A DNA stretch of 64,000 nt, taken from contig NZ_JAUSYQ010000002.1 of the NCBI RefSeq assembly GCF_030816965.1, positions 6,810,001 to 6,874,000 of the forward strand, in the 5' to 3' direction. Origin of the DNA: Streptomyces canus (GTDB lineage Bacteria; Actinomycetota; Actinomycetes; Streptomycetales; Streptomycetaceae). Position numbers and translations under genes: made by a program. Shown here piece by piece: positions 51,703 through 60,454 of the stretch (position 1 is its first letter; each line of letters opens with the position of its first letter). A model generated the notes under the pieces. The model was not told where the DNA came from. It saw only the letters and a list, made by a program, of their open reading frames with translations, and did no database searches.

Positions 51703-52272
51703 TCAAGCCGTAACTGGCGTGGGCCGGTATCGCTGGGCTACCGCCCCCGACCGGAACTCATGGCGGTCCACGAGCTCGAGCTGGATGCGCTCGCGCAGAC
51801 CGGCGAGCAAGGTCGGCCCGTGTCCGGCAAGGACCGGCTGAACAACGAACTCGTACTCGTCGATCAGTCCCAGATCTGCCAACGCCAGGGGGAGCGTCAC
51901 GCCACCCACCCACAGGCCCTCGCCTGACCCCTGCTTGAGCCGCTGAACCGCTTGCCCCAAGTCGCCTCGCACCAGGTCGGCATTCCAATCGACCCCGCTC
52001 AGCGTGCTCGACACGACGTACTTCTTCGCCCGGTCGATGGTCTCGGCGAACGGGATCTCCCACTCATCCATCCACTCAGGCCACGTGCCCGTGGCCGGCT
52101 TCCGCCACGCCGACTCCATCATCTCGTAGGTCACCCGGCCGAATAGCAGGGCATCGGCTCGCTCCATCTCCGCGGTCCAGTAGCGCATCGACTCCTCGTC
52201 CGGGGGAAGACCCGCCTCGTGATGGCAGCAGCCGTCGAGCGTGACGTTGATCGAGTATCGAAGTGGTCTCAT
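51703..52272 (-). CDS. Dihydrofolate reductase-like (RibD C-terminal) protein
   Basis: A 189-residue NADPH-dependent reductase-fold protein. LRYSINVTLDGCCHH at the start, DALLFGRVTYEMM in the middle and KQGSGEGLWVGGVTLPLALADLGLIDEYEFVVQPVLAGHGPTLL near the end are classic for the YyaP/RibD_C group. The natural substrate is unknown; these are usually not true folate reductases. Genes of this type are common near mobile DNA in Streptomyces. No operon partner was found. Confidence 0.88.
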   Translation of the reverse strand: MRPLRYSINVTLDGCCHHEAGLPPDEESMRYWTAEMERADALLFGRVTYEMMESAWRKPATGTWPEWMDEWEIPFAETIDRAKKYVVSSTLSGVDWNADLVRGDLGQAVQRLKQGSGEGLWVGGVTLPLALADLGLIDEYEFVVQPVLAGHGPTLLAGLRERIQLELVDRHEFRSGAVAQRYRPTPVTA

Positions 52273-52435
52273 CCCGTTGCATCTCCCTTGAGGCGCGCCC
52301 AGCGTTCACCGGACACTACTCAGACGACTGTCGGCGTCATTTCTCATCGGTGCCCCGATCGCACCTACTTTGACGCCGTCGTGATGCGAACCAGACCGCA
52401 GACCGAGCGCGCGACCGATTCGGCGCTCGGGGCGT

Positions 52436-53155
52436 TCAGGTTCGCAAGCAATCGCAGCCTGGGCGGCAGCCACACGCACCGTCCGCCTCAGTCTCGATGG
52501 CCGGGGCCGCCACCTTGGAGGGCGTGCAGCAGCCCTTGCCCTGCCAGGCGTCGCGGCCTTCCTTTGTGGCAACGGCGGCGATGGCGAGGGCGGCGATGGG
52601 ATCGGCCCACGACCAGCCGAGGGTGGCGTTGAGGACCAGGCCGACCAGGAGCACTGCCGAGAGGTACGTGCACAGCAGGGTCTGCTTGGAGTCGGCGACC
52701 GCGCTGGCGGAGCCGAGCTCACGGCCCGCGCGGCGTTGGGCTGCGGACAGGAACGGCATGACCGCCAGGGAGAGAGCGGCGAGCACGATGCCGGGGATGG
52801 AGCTTTCCGCCTCCCCCGTGCCGATCAGTGCGCGGGCGGCGTCGACCGTGATGTAGGCGGCGAGTGCAAAGAACGACAGCGCGATGATCCGCAGCGTCGT
52901 CTTCTCCCGTGCCTCGCGCACGGCATGCTCACGGGCGGAGAACTGCCAGGCCACCGCAGCGGCGGAGGAGACCTCGATGACGGAGTCCAGGCCGAAGCCG
53001 ATCAGGGCGGTGGACGAGGCGAGAGTGCCGGCGGTGATGGCGACGATCGCTTCGATGACGTTGTAGGTGATGGTCGCCGTGACCAGCAGACGTATCCGAT
53101 GGGCGAGTTCGTCTCGGCGGGCTGCGGAGGGGCCGAGGGATATTGCGGTCATCAG
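52436..53155 (-). CDS. CDF-type cation efflux protein
   Basis: A 239-residue membrane protein with six hydrophobic helices of the cation-diffusion-facilitator fold (GFGLDSVIEVSSAAAVAWQ in helix 2, then SKQTLLCTYLSAVLLVGLVLN). A second metal site is suggested by the Cys-rich tail (GKGCCTPSKVAAP, then CGCRPGCDCL), which has six Cys in 34 residues. It should export a soft metal such as Cd, Zn or Pb. ATG overlaps the stop of the ArsR gene (ATGA), so the regulator and pump are coupled. Confidence 0.87.
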   Translation of the reverse strand: MMTAISLGPSAARRDELAHRIRLLVTATITYNVIEAIVAITAGTLASSTALIGFGLDSVIEVSSAAAVAWQFSAREHAVREAREKTTLRIIALSFFALAAYITVDAARALIGTGEAESSIPGIVLAALSLAVMPFLSAAQRRAGRELGSASAVADSKQTLLCTYLSAVLLVGLVLNATLGWSWADPIAALAIAAVATKEGRDAWQGKGCCTPSKVAAPAIETEADGACGCRPGCDCLRT

Positions 53156-53502
53156 CAGCATCCCTTGTCGTCGGCGTCGGCGCAGGTGCGGTCGGTCTCC
53201 ACGGCCACCACTGCGGCGCGCAGGTCGTCCAGCGCGTGACCGAGGCGCTCGTCCGCCAGTTCGTAGCGGGTGCGGCGGCCGTCGGGCAGTGTGACGACCA
53301 GGCCGCAGTCGCGCAGGCAGGCGAGGTGGTTGGAGAGCCGGGTGCGCGAGATGCCGAGCGCGTCGGCGAGATCGGCGGGGTAGGCCGGGGCTTCGCGCAG
53401 CGCGAGCAGGATGCGGCAGCGGATCGGGTCGGCGAGCGCGCGGCCGAAACGGGCGAGCACCTCGATGTCGGAGGCAACAGTCAGCACAGCACGACAGTAC
53501 AT
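53152..53502 (-). CDS. ArsR/SmtB metal sensor repressor (CmtR-like)
   Basis: A 116-residue winged-helix repressor (ALADPIRCRILLALREAPAYPADLADALGISRTRLSNHLACLRDCGLVV). The C-x3-C in HLACLRDCGL matches the alpha-4R site of CmtR cadmium/lead sensors, and the C-terminal Cys cluster (TCADADDKGCC) could supply the third ligand. It is expected to bind the palindrome just upstream and release it with metal, inducing itself and the CDF pump. The start is ATG with no visible ribosome binding site; a leaderless transcript or a GTG at about 53487 is possible. Confidence 0.88.
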   Translation of the reverse strand: MYCRAVLTVASDIEVLARFGRALADPIRCRILLALREAPAYPADLADALGISRTRLSNHLACLRDCGLVVTLPDGRRTRYELADERLGHALDDLRAAVVAVETDRTCADADDKGCC

Positions 53503-53506
53503 AGAA

Positions 53507-53520
53507 TCCTGAATTCAGGA
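53507..53520. promoter_or_regulatory. Palindromic operator before the metal repressor gene
   Basis: The perfect 14-bp palindrome TCCTGAATTCAGGA ends 5 bases before the ArsR start. Its position suits autorepression. Confidence 0.7.
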
Positions 53521-53810
53521 AAGCGTGGATCATTGGCTGGAATCCGGCCCTACGTGCTCTCCCGGAACGCTCGCGCGCCGGGGCGAGCCCGCCGTGACCG
53601 AGCCCAAAAGCGCCGACGGAGTATGTGATACGCCATCCTCGGCCCGGGCAGGCTCGTGCAGTTCCTTCGGCAGCCCAGGGCGCTCTGAAGCTGCCCAGGG
53701 GGCGGCAGGCATGTTCGCTCGCCCGGATGATCTTTCCGGTGAACGCTTCGAGGATGCCGGCCATGTGATAGCTCTGAGCCGGTGAAATGGGTCTATGCGC
53801 GGGTGGGCCA
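53521..53810. other. Gene-free stretch before the nuclease-like gene
   Basis: Both strands have open frames, but none is recognisable. No repeat or terminator was seen. Confidence 0.35.
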
Positions 53811-55046
53811 ATGTCGTTGACGTCTCAGCTGCGTGACGGGGAACTGAGCAAGTGGTGTGCCCGCCGGTTCACCGGTTCGGCGGAGGTTGTCGGCCGGTTG
53901 GCCGGCGCCACCCGCGGCCGACGGCCCGTGTATCCGAGCGGGCAGGTCGACGGACGGCACTGGGCTTCGATCGGCGGCGCGTTCGGGGCCCGCCTGGCCG
54001 CGCTCGTGCAGCCCGCACCGCCGTACTACGCGCTGCACGGCCTGGTGGCCGCCAGGCTGGTGAGCCGTGAATGGGCCAACGAGCAGGCCGCGCTCTATCC
54101 GACCCACGCCGACCTCGGCGAGCGGGAACGTGCCAGAGCACTCGACCTGCGCCCGACCATGGTGGGGTGGCTGGACCTTTGCCCCCTGGCCCGGTCGGCG
54201 CCGTCACGGCACAGCTCCGACACGGAGCGCGCCGACTTCGTCAACAGCATCGTGAACGCCCCTCGCAGCGAGCTCGACAGCATCGTCAACAGCATCATGC
54301 GGGGGCCGAACTCCCAGGCTGACCGGTACTGGCCGGCCCAGCCCGTGCTGGCAGACCTGTTCACCCGTACCCGTGCCTACTTCGCCCAGCATGCCCCTCC
54401 GGGGCACCTCGGCACCCGCGGTGCCGAGGCCGGCCTCGCCCGTGTCTGCTGGCTGCTGGACATGTTCGAGGACGTCTACCGCTCCGGCACCATCCACGAG
54501 TCGATGCACCAAGTCTTCCGCCCACGGGTCCCGACCGTGGAGACGATGCGTGCGGCCGCGAACGAAGCGGTCGTGGACGAACTGGCACTTCTGGCACGGC
54601 AGACAGAGGTCCATGGCGCCCTGGCCGAGCTTCGCCGACTGGCAGGTGATCCACCCGAGGGCCGGCCACTGGGCATCGCCGGGCCCGTTTTCGTCAATCA
54701 CTGGGCCGACGGCGACCTGCTGATATCCGGCCCGACCGGCGCCACGCTGATCGACGTCAAAACGGTGGCCAAGGTCGACAAACAGGACCGCTCCGTACGC
54801 TGGCTGTGGCAGCTGATCGCCTATGCCTGGCTGGACATCGCCGACCGCTACCGCATCCGCGACGTCGGGCTGTACCTCGCCCGGCACGGTGTACTCGTCA
54901 CCTGGAGCCTGGACTCCCTGGCCGGCACGCTGCTACGCGGCGGCGACCAGGACGAGGCGCGCGCCGAGTTCCGGGCGCTGGCCGAACGGGTGCTCACCAA
55001 AGAAGGAGCGCGGCTGCCTAGCGCAGACGCGGACCTCCTGCGCTAG
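53811..55046 (+). CDS. PD-(D/E)XK-like hypothetical protein
   Basis: A protein of about 411 residues. The N-terminal two thirds are helical and unassigned (LRDGELSKWCARRFTGSAEVVGRLAG, then SDTERADFVNSIVNAPRSELDSIV). The C-terminal part contains ADGDLLIS (Asp302) and LIDVKTVAK (Asp315, Lys317), followed by LWQLIAYAWLDIADRY. This is the D...D-x-K plus Q-x3-Y pattern of Cas4/RecB-type nucleases. ATG at 53811 or 53787 could be the start; neither has a strong ribosome binding site. It lies just upstream of an integrase fragment and may be cargo of the same element type. Confidence 0.65.
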   Translation: MSLTSQLRDGELSKWCARRFTGSAEVVGRLAGATRGRRPVYPSGQVDGRHWASIGGAFGARLAALVQPAPPYYALHGLVAARLVSREWANEQAALYPTHADLGERERARALDLRPTMVGWLDLCPLARSAPSRHSSDTERADFVNSIVNAPRSELDSIVNSIMRGPNSQADRYWPAQPVLADLFTRTRAYFAQHAPPGHLGTRGAEAGLARVCWLLDMFEDVYRSGTIHESMHQVFRPRVPTVETMRAAANEAVVDELALLARQTEVHGALAELRRLAGDPPEGRPLGIAGPVFVNHWADGDLLISGPTGATLIDVKTVAKVDKQDRSVRWLWQLIAYAWLDIADRYRIRDVGLYLARHGVLVTWSLDSLAGTLLRGGDQDEARAEFRALAERVLTKEGARLPSADADLLR

Positions 55047-55189
55047 GTGCCGCCACGGGCCTGGCTTCTCGAGGCTCACCGGCGCTGTCTGCCGATGTGG
55101 TCTCGAACTGGCGATCACCCTCAGCGCCACGCGAGACTTGATGACGCTGTGGCTGGCGATCACCGCAACTTCCATGATCGGAAGTCATT

Positions 55190-55430
55190 GTTCGGTGCAG
55201 AGTTGGTGCGGGCTATGCGCGCGGGCCTGGCCCAGGCGTGCTACACCGCCTACGGCCCTCGGGGTCTGTCTCAGCTGAGCCGGTACGCCTTTGCGGCCGA
55301 GTACGCGCGGGCGCACTGGTCCGGTAGGGCGGCGAAGACCCGTGACGAGGTCAGCGACGCGCTGACAGCGATCAGCCTGGCGATGCACGGAGATCCGCCG
55401 CAGCAGCACGGCCTTGGTCTCTCGGAGTCA
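55190..55430 (+). pseudogene. N-terminal fragment of the same integrase family
   Basis: FGAELVRAMRAGLAQACYTAYGPRGLSQLSRYAFAAEYARAHWSGRAAKTRDEVSDALTAISLAMHGDPP matches residues ~50-115 of the intact integrase at 46643 almost position for position. The similarity stops after about 75 residues and the rest of the recombinase is missing. Confidence 0.85.
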
Positions 55431-55481
55431 GGATGCGCGGCAGATCTGTGGACCGCGTGCAGCAGCTGGTCCTGGCGCTGC

Positions 55482-55778
55482 TCAGCCGCGGCGGGCGGAG
55501 AACAGGCGCGCCGCCGCAGCCAGCACGAGCCCGGCCGCGATGAGATACAGGCCAAGACGGTCTTCGGGCACCGCCGGTGACCACACCCGCCAGGCCGACG
55601 GGGTGTAGCTGTCGGCCGCCAGGTAGTCCGCGTACACCCTGGGAGGCGCGCTGGTCCGGCCGCGCACCCACAGCAGGGCGCCTACGGCGGCGCAGGTCGC
55701 GGATATCGCATACAGGGCCGTGCCCCGGTGCCGGGCCGGTCCGGGCATGGGCTCTTCCCCGTTGTCGTTGCTGCTCAC
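55482..55778 (-). CDS. Small two-helix membrane protein
   Basis: A 98-residue protein with helices at about 23-41 (ALYAISATCAAVGALLWV) and 75-93 (LGLYLIAAGLVLAAAARLF). The exported loop contains APPRVYADYLAADSYTPSAW. A similar PPRVY-x3-LAAD motif occurs in the small protein at 63180. The gene follows the PBP gene at 55801 on the other side of a 22-base gap, on the same strand, so the two may be co-transcribed. Confidence 0.6.
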   Translation of the reverse strand: MSSNDNGEEPMPGPARHRGTALYAISATCAAVGALLWVRGRTSAPPRVYADYLAADSYTPSAWRVWSPAVPEDRLGLYLIAAGLVLAAAARLFSARRG

Positions 55779-55800
55779 GACTGTCCTCGCTTGCTTTGGA

Positions 55801-57459
55801 TCAGTTCTCGGTCAGCAGGTGTCGGACGACGTATCCGGCGGAGTTCACGCCGGAGCTGCCGCCTTCGACCAGTGCCGCGACGGCGATGCGGGAGTTGTAC
55901 GCGGTCAGCCAGCCGTTGGTGTGGTCGGCCTCCTCCGCGGTGCCGGTTTTGGCGCCCACGCCGACCAGGCCGCCGAGGCGCGGGGCCGCGGTGCCGCTGG
56001 TGGCCACGCTGCGCATCATCGACTGGAGGTAGCCGGCCGTACGGCTGGAGATCTGCTGCGGTGCGCTGTCCTGGTGCTGGCCCGGCAGGATGATCGGCTG
56101 TTCGAAGCCGACGTTGCGTACGGTCGCCGCCACCGACGCCATGAACAGCGGTGTGGCCGTGACCCTGCCCTGTCCGATGAACTGGGCCGCCTGGTCGCCG
56201 TCCTGGATGTCGGCCGGGATGCTCGGGTCGGTGGTGGCGACGCCGCCGCCGATGGACCAGCTGCCCATACCGAAGACGCCCACGGCCTCGTCGTGCAGGG
56301 CGGAGGCGTCTCCGTTGTTGACGAGGTAGTGGAAGCCGTCCTTGATGAAGGAGGTGTTGCACGAGACGGTGAACGCCTGGGCGATGGTGGAGGCCGGGTT
56401 GGCCGTCACGCCCGGGTCGTTGTGGAAGGTCTGGCTGTTGGCCGTGATCGAGTCCGTGCACGGGGCCGGACTGCTCGGCGTGAGGCCGGCCTTGTCGAAC
56501 AGGGCCGCCGACGTGATGATCTTCATGGTGGAGCCCGGCGACTTGATGCCGTTGACGGCGATGTCGCCGTCCGCGCCCGTGTGCGCGACCGCGAGGATGT
56601 GGCCGGTCCTCCAGTCCAGTGCCACCGTCCCGGCGGGCTTGCCCTGCAGGGGAGAGTCCTTCACCGCGCTCTCGGCCACGGCCTGGAGGTGCGCGTCGAT
56701 GGTCGTCTTGATCTTCGGGGCCTTGCCCTTGGAGAAGACCTTCAACGTCTTGACACCGGCACCACCGGAGTCCACCACGGCCACGCCCGTGCCGGTGCTG
56801 CCGCCACCGGGTTTGGTGTTCTGACGGATCGTCGCCGCGATGTCCCGCAGCGAGGGGAACGTGGACAGGTCCGTCGTCCCGTCACTCGCGACGACCTCGG
56901 CGGTGCTCGCGCCCGCGGGAAGCTTGCCCGCCGTCAGCGACTGGTCATCGCCCAGACCGGGGTAGAGCACCGAATTGTTCCAGTGCACCGCCGTCTGGCC
57001 GTTGGCGCTCTGCAGCACCGCCACCGCGCTCGAATAGGTCCAGGTGCCGCCAGCCACCTCTGCCGTGACGTCGAAGGTGACCTTGGTGGCGCCGGACGTG
57101 ACCGTCGACGGCCCGGCCGACACCACCTGCCCGAACGTCAGCTTCGTCAGATGCAGACCGTCGGTGTACCCGTGCAGCGCCGGGGCGGCGGTACTCGGTG
57201 CATCGGTGTCGCTCGACGCCGCGTCGAGGCGCTGCTGCGACCAGCTGTCCAGGAACGCCCGGGTCAGCTTGACGGCCTTGGCGTCCGACGGCGGCGAGGT
57301 CGACACCGTCGCCGGGTCGAAGCTGTGCGCCGCCTTGGTCTGAACGTCGCCCGTCGACTCCGAGGTCAGGCCGTGGACGATGTTGTAGGCGCCGTATCCC
57401 CCGAGGACGAGCAGTGCCGTACACGTACCGGCTATGCCGACCTTCGCCGCTCTATTCAT
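55801..57459 (-). CDS. Penicillin-binding protein with NTF2-like N-terminal domain
   Basis: A 552-residue membrane-anchored transpeptidase. The N-terminal helix (GIAGTCTALLVLGGYGAYNI) is followed by an NTF2-like MecA_N domain (about 60-160) and a linker domain. The penicillin-binding domain follows, with SxxK in SPGSTMK (Ser310, Lys313), SCN (366-368) and KTG in AKTGTAEE. Architecture is that of class B PBPs related to PBP2a-like enzymes, which can have low beta-lactam affinity. No SEDS partner is adjacent. A small membrane-protein gene follows. Confidence 0.9.
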   Translation of the reverse strand: MNRAAKVGIAGTCTALLVLGGYGAYNIVHGLTSESTGDVQTKAAHSFDPATVSTSPPSDAKAVKLTRAFLDSWSQQRLDAASSDTDAPSTAAPALHGYTDGLHLTKLTFGQVVSAGPSTVTSGATKVTFDVTAEVAGGTWTYSSAVAVLQSANGQTAVHWNNSVLYPGLGDDQSLTAGKLPAGASTAEVVASDGTTDLSTFPSLRDIAATIRQNTKPGGGSTGTGVAVVDSGGAGVKTLKVFSKGKAPKIKTTIDAHLQAVAESAVKDSPLQGKPAGTVALDWRTGHILAVAHTGADGDIAVNGIKSPGSTMKIITSAALFDKAGLTPSSPAPCTDSITANSQTFHNDPGVTANPASTIAQAFTVSCNTSFIKDGFHYLVNNGDASALHDEAVGVFGMGSWSIGGGVATTDPSIPADIQDGDQAAQFIGQGRVTATPLFMASVAATVRNVGFEQPIILPGQHQDSAPQQISSRTAGYLQSMMRSVATSGTAAPRLGGLVGVGAKTGTAEEADHTNGWLTAYNSRIAVAALVEGGSSGVNSAGYVVRHLLTEN

Positions 57460-57876
57460 GGAGCGGATCGTATATTTGTGCCCACTGCAGATATGTCAGG
57501 TTCTGGTAAAGCGTTGCCGGGTCGGCAGGTCCTTGCCCGGCGGTGCACAGTGATGTCATTCGGGCTGTGATGAGCGGCGACCGAGCGGCGTAGAGTGTAT
57601 CGGGCACGCCGTGACGTCATCGGGCACTGTGCCCGTGACTCCTTCCGGTCTGACGGACGCCTTCGCCCTGGGCAGCCCAGGCTCCCAAGCTGATGTCACA
57701 CGGAGAGCACCAGCGAATTCGGTGGCGCCGATCAGACGCACCAGCAGTGACGGGACGCATCACCGCATCCTTCGCGAGGCGACATGCGGAACGCTGGCCC
57801 TGGCGCGTTTTCGCTAGCGGCTGCCGTCAGACCGATATAGCGTTGTGATCAGCAGTCGTGGTTCCGAAGTCCCGTT
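57460..57876. other. Gene-free stretch between PBP and cold-shock genes
   Basis: The stretch contains the upstream region of the PBP gene and the likely promoter area of the cold-shock gene. No protein frame is convincing. Confidence 0.45.
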
Positions 57877-57911
57877 CGCCCGTGATCGCCATCACGGGCG
57901 TTCTTGCGTTT
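57877..57911 (+). promoter_or_regulatory. Terminator-like hairpin in the cold-shock gene leader
   Basis: A perfect 10-bp stem (CGCCCGTGAT, loop CGCC, ATCACGGGCG) is followed by TTCTTGCGTTT. It lies 78 bases before the cold-shock start on the same strand and could act as an attenuator or terminate an upstream RNA. Confidence 0.6.
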
Positions 57912-57988
57912 CAGCGCCTCTCCGGACCAGGGCGATCACCTCCCGGGCACGCAGGGTGCGGGCCCGGTTTCCCTCGAAGGAGACGGGC

Positions 57989-58192
57989 ATGGCCAAGGGC
58001 ACTGTCAAGTGGTTCAACAGCGAGAAGGGCTTCGGCTTCATCGAGCAGGAGGGCGGCGGCCCCGACGTCTTCGCCCACTACTCCAACATCGCCGCCCAGG
58101 GCTACCGCGAGCTGCAGGAAGGGCAGAAGGTCGAGTTCGACGTCACCCAGGGCCAGAAGGGCCCGCAGGCGGAGAACATCCGCCCCGCCTGA
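57989..58192 (+). CDS. csp: Cold-shock protein
   Basis: A 67-residue single-stranded nucleic-acid-binding OB-fold protein. The RNP1 motif KGFGFI and RNP2-like VFAHYS are intact, within [31 protein letters not shown]. It acts as an RNA chaperone. GAAGGAG lies six bases before ATG. A hairpin in its leader and a strong terminator after it make it a monocistronic unit. Confidence 0.96.
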   Translation: MAKGTVKWFNSEKGFGFIEQEGGGPDVFAHYSNIAAQGYRELQEGQKVEFDVTQGQKGPQAENIRPA

Positions 58193-58207
58193 TCGCGCCA
58201 TCCTGAT

Positions 58208-58243
58208 GATGCCCGGCGTCCCGACTGCGGAACGCCGGGCATC
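58208..58243 (+). terminator. Terminator of the cold-shock gene
   Basis: A 12-bp stem (GATGCCCGGCGT with ACGCCGGGCATC) begins 16 bases after the stop. The remaining ~260 bases up to the next gene end at 58506 hold nothing recognised. Confidence 0.85.
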
Positions 58244-58505
58244 GGTCGAGGCTCACCCACAGGCTGTGAATGATGCGCGGATTGCGATCTGGAGAGAGTC
58301 GTCGGCTCCGTGCCGAGGACCGCTTCTGACCTGCCTGAATGTGACTGATGCCTCTTTGTGCCCGGAGGCATAAATCTGCCGACTCCGCGGCGCGCATGAA
58401 TCACAGGAGCGGTACCACACGTCTCGTAGTAGCTGCGTCAGACGATCGTGTAGTGCTGGTGACGCCGGGGGCTGAGGACATCACTGTTGGGTCCGGGCGG
58501 CGGCG

Positions 58506-59168
58506 TTATGCCGGGTCGATGAGGTGGCTTTCGTAGGCGAAGATCACGGCCTGTATCCGGTCGCGAAGTTCGAGCTTTTGCAGGATTCGCCCCAGATGGG
58601 ACTTCACGGTCGCCTCCGCGAGGTACAGGGTGGCCGCGATCTCGGTGTTGGACAGGCCGCGGCCCACCTGGATGAGCACTTCGCGTTCACGAGCGCTGAG
58701 TCGGCTCAGCCGCTCGTCGCGGTCGGCGCTGCCGGCGTCGGGGATGTGCGGGCGGAGGTTCTCCAGCAGGCGGCGGGTGATTCGTGGGGAGACCACTGCG
58801 TCGCCCGCGGCCACGCTGCGTATCGCGGTGAGCAGTTCCTCGGGCCTGGTGTTCTTCAGCAGGAAGCCCGAGGCTCCGGCGTTGAGTCCGGCGAAAGCGT
58901 ATTCGTCCAGGTCGAAGGTGGTGAGGATCAGTACTCTGCTCTGCGGGGAGATCCGGATGACCTGTCGGGTTGCCTCGAGGCCGTCGGTCTGAGGCATGCG
59001 GACGTCCATGAGGACGACATCGGGGCGTAGCTCCCGGGCGAGGTGTATGGCCTCCATGCCGTCTGCGGCTTCGCCGACCGGTGCCATGTCGGGCTGGGCC
59101 TCAAGGACCGTGCTGAAGGCCATACGGAGCAGTGCTTCGTCGTCGGCGATCAGGATGCGGATCGTCAT
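58506..59168 (-). CDS. NarL/FixJ-type response regulator
   Basis: A 220-residue regulator. The receiver domain (1-120) carries acidic DD at 9-10, phospho-acceptor Asp55 in VVLMDVRMP, Thr in LTTFD and Lys in FLLKNT. The LuxR-type HTH is at about 150-212 (LSAREREVLIQVGRGLSNTEIAATLYLAEATVKSHLGRILQKL). Its ATG overlaps the kinase stop (ATGA), so it forms a two-component pair with the upstream gene. Target genes are unknown; the divergent hydrolase is a candidate. Confidence 0.95.
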   Translation of the reverse strand: MTIRILIADDEALLRMAFSTVLEAQPDMAPVGEAADGMEAIHLARELRPDVVLMDVRMPQTDGLEATRQVIRISPQSRVLILTTFDLDEYAFAGLNAGASGFLLKNTRPEELLTAIRSVAAGDAVVSPRITRRLLENLRPHIPDAGSADRDERLSRLSAREREVLIQVGRGLSNTEIAATLYLAEATVKSHLGRILQKLELRDRIQAVIFAYESHLIDPA

Positions 59169-60454
59169 GTGGATACCGCTCCGCTGCTGCCGAGGTCGAG
59201 GCGGGTGTGGACTCCCCAGCCTCCGCCCGGAAGCGGTCCAGTCTGCAGCTTTCCCCCGTAGGTGGCCGAGCGCTCGCGCATGCCGGGGATGCCGTGGCCG
59301 GATGGTGTGGCGCCGGGAAGTGGCGAGCAGGGGCCGCTGTCGGTGACGTCCACTGTGATGGTCTCGGTCGAGCACCGTATCCGGACCTTCGCGCGTGTGC
59401 CGGTGGGTGTGTGTTTGAGGGTGTTGGTCAAGGCTTCCTGTACCAGGCGGTAGACGGTCAGTTGTGCGGTGGCGGGTATGTGGGTGTGGCCGCCCTGGAC
59501 CTCGACGCGGGTCGGCAGCCCGGCGGCGCACATCTGGTCGGCGAGAGCTGTCAGTTGCGCGATGCCGGGCAGCGGGTGGCGCTCCGCGTCCGGTTCGTCG
59601 GTCCGCAGGATGCCCAACGAGCGCCGCATGTCGGTCAGGGCCTGTCGGCCCGTCTCGGAGATCTGGAGCATCACGGTGGTGGCCTTGCCGGGAGACCGGT
59701 GCTGCGCGTAGACGGCGGCGTCGGTGAGCGCGACCATGACGGACAGGTTGTGGGTGACGATGTCGTGCATCTCCCGGGCGATACGTGTCCTCTCCTCGGC
59801 GACGGCCAGTCGCGCCTGCTGGTTCTGTTGTTGCTCCAGGCGTGCGGCCCGTTCCTCCAGAGCCGCGAGGTAGGCGCGCGTGGTCCGCGCGTTCACACCC
59901 AGGACGGCGGAGGCGACGACCATCGCCGTCACGGCGACGAAGAGGGTCAGGAATGCGCCTTCCGTCGCCCAGCGCAGACAGGCCAGCAGGGCCCCGCCCT
60001 CCACGATGGCACCGGCGACAAGCGTGCCGCGCCGGCCCGAGTTCGCGGCCACCGTGTAGAGCGCTACCAGCAAGGCGATGTCCGCCGGCAGTTGGACGTC
60101 CGTCAGCCACTGGACGAAGGCCGCGGCTGCCACGACGCCGAACACCGTGAGCGGAGCCCGGCGTCGGCACACCAGGGGCAGCGCAAGGGCGGCGGTGAGG
60201 GCCACGGACACCGGGAGCTCTCGCGGCGCGCGCGTGGTCACAATGTTGAGCAGGAGCAGCGTCGGCAACAGCAAGTCCCCCACCACGGGCGGCAGCCGAA
60301 GGCCCCAGCGCCGGGCGGCACTCACCAGTCGCCCCGCTCGCACGGAGGCCAGGTCGGCGCACCTCGTCAGCCGGGTGGCTGTCTTCGTCCGCCGCACGCG
60401 GTCCCGGAAGCGCGCCGGGAGGGCATTGCCGGGTTCCGCGGCCACCTGGGTCAT
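59165..60454 (-). CDS. Two-component sensor kinase (HisKA_3 type)
   Basis: A protein of about 429 residues. Several N-terminal helices (LLLPTLLLLNIVTTRA, SVALTAALALPLVC, LTVFGVVAAAAFVQWL, FLTLFVAVTAMVVASAVLG) are followed by a coiled linker, the phospho-acceptor His in EMHDIVTHNLSVMV, and the HATPase domain with N-box LVQEALTNTLKH and G-box SGHGIPGMRERSATYGG. The start was set at the ATG with GGGGA upstream; an earlier ATG at 60610 would add 52 residues. It is the partner of the overlapping NarL-type regulator. Confidence 0.92.
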   Translation of the reverse strand: MTQVAAEPGNALPARFRDRVRRTKTATRLTRCADLASVRAGRLVSAARRWGLRLPPVVGDLLLPTLLLLNIVTTRAPRELPVSVALTAALALPLVCRRRAPLTVFGVVAAAAFVQWLTDVQLPADIALLVALYTVAANSGRRGTLVAGAIVEGGALLACLRWATEGAFLTLFVAVTAMVVASAVLGVNARTTRAYLAALEERAARLEQQQNQQARLAVAEERTRIAREMHDIVTHNLSVMVALTDAAVYAQHRSPGKATTVMLQISETGRQALTDMRRSLGILRTDEPDAERHPLPGIAQLTALADQMCAAGLPTRVEVQGGHTHIPATAQLTVYRLVQEALTNTLKHTPTGTRAKVRIRCSTETITVDVTDSGPCSPLPGATPSGHGIPGMRERSATYGGKLQTGPLPGGGWGVHTRLDLGSSGAVST

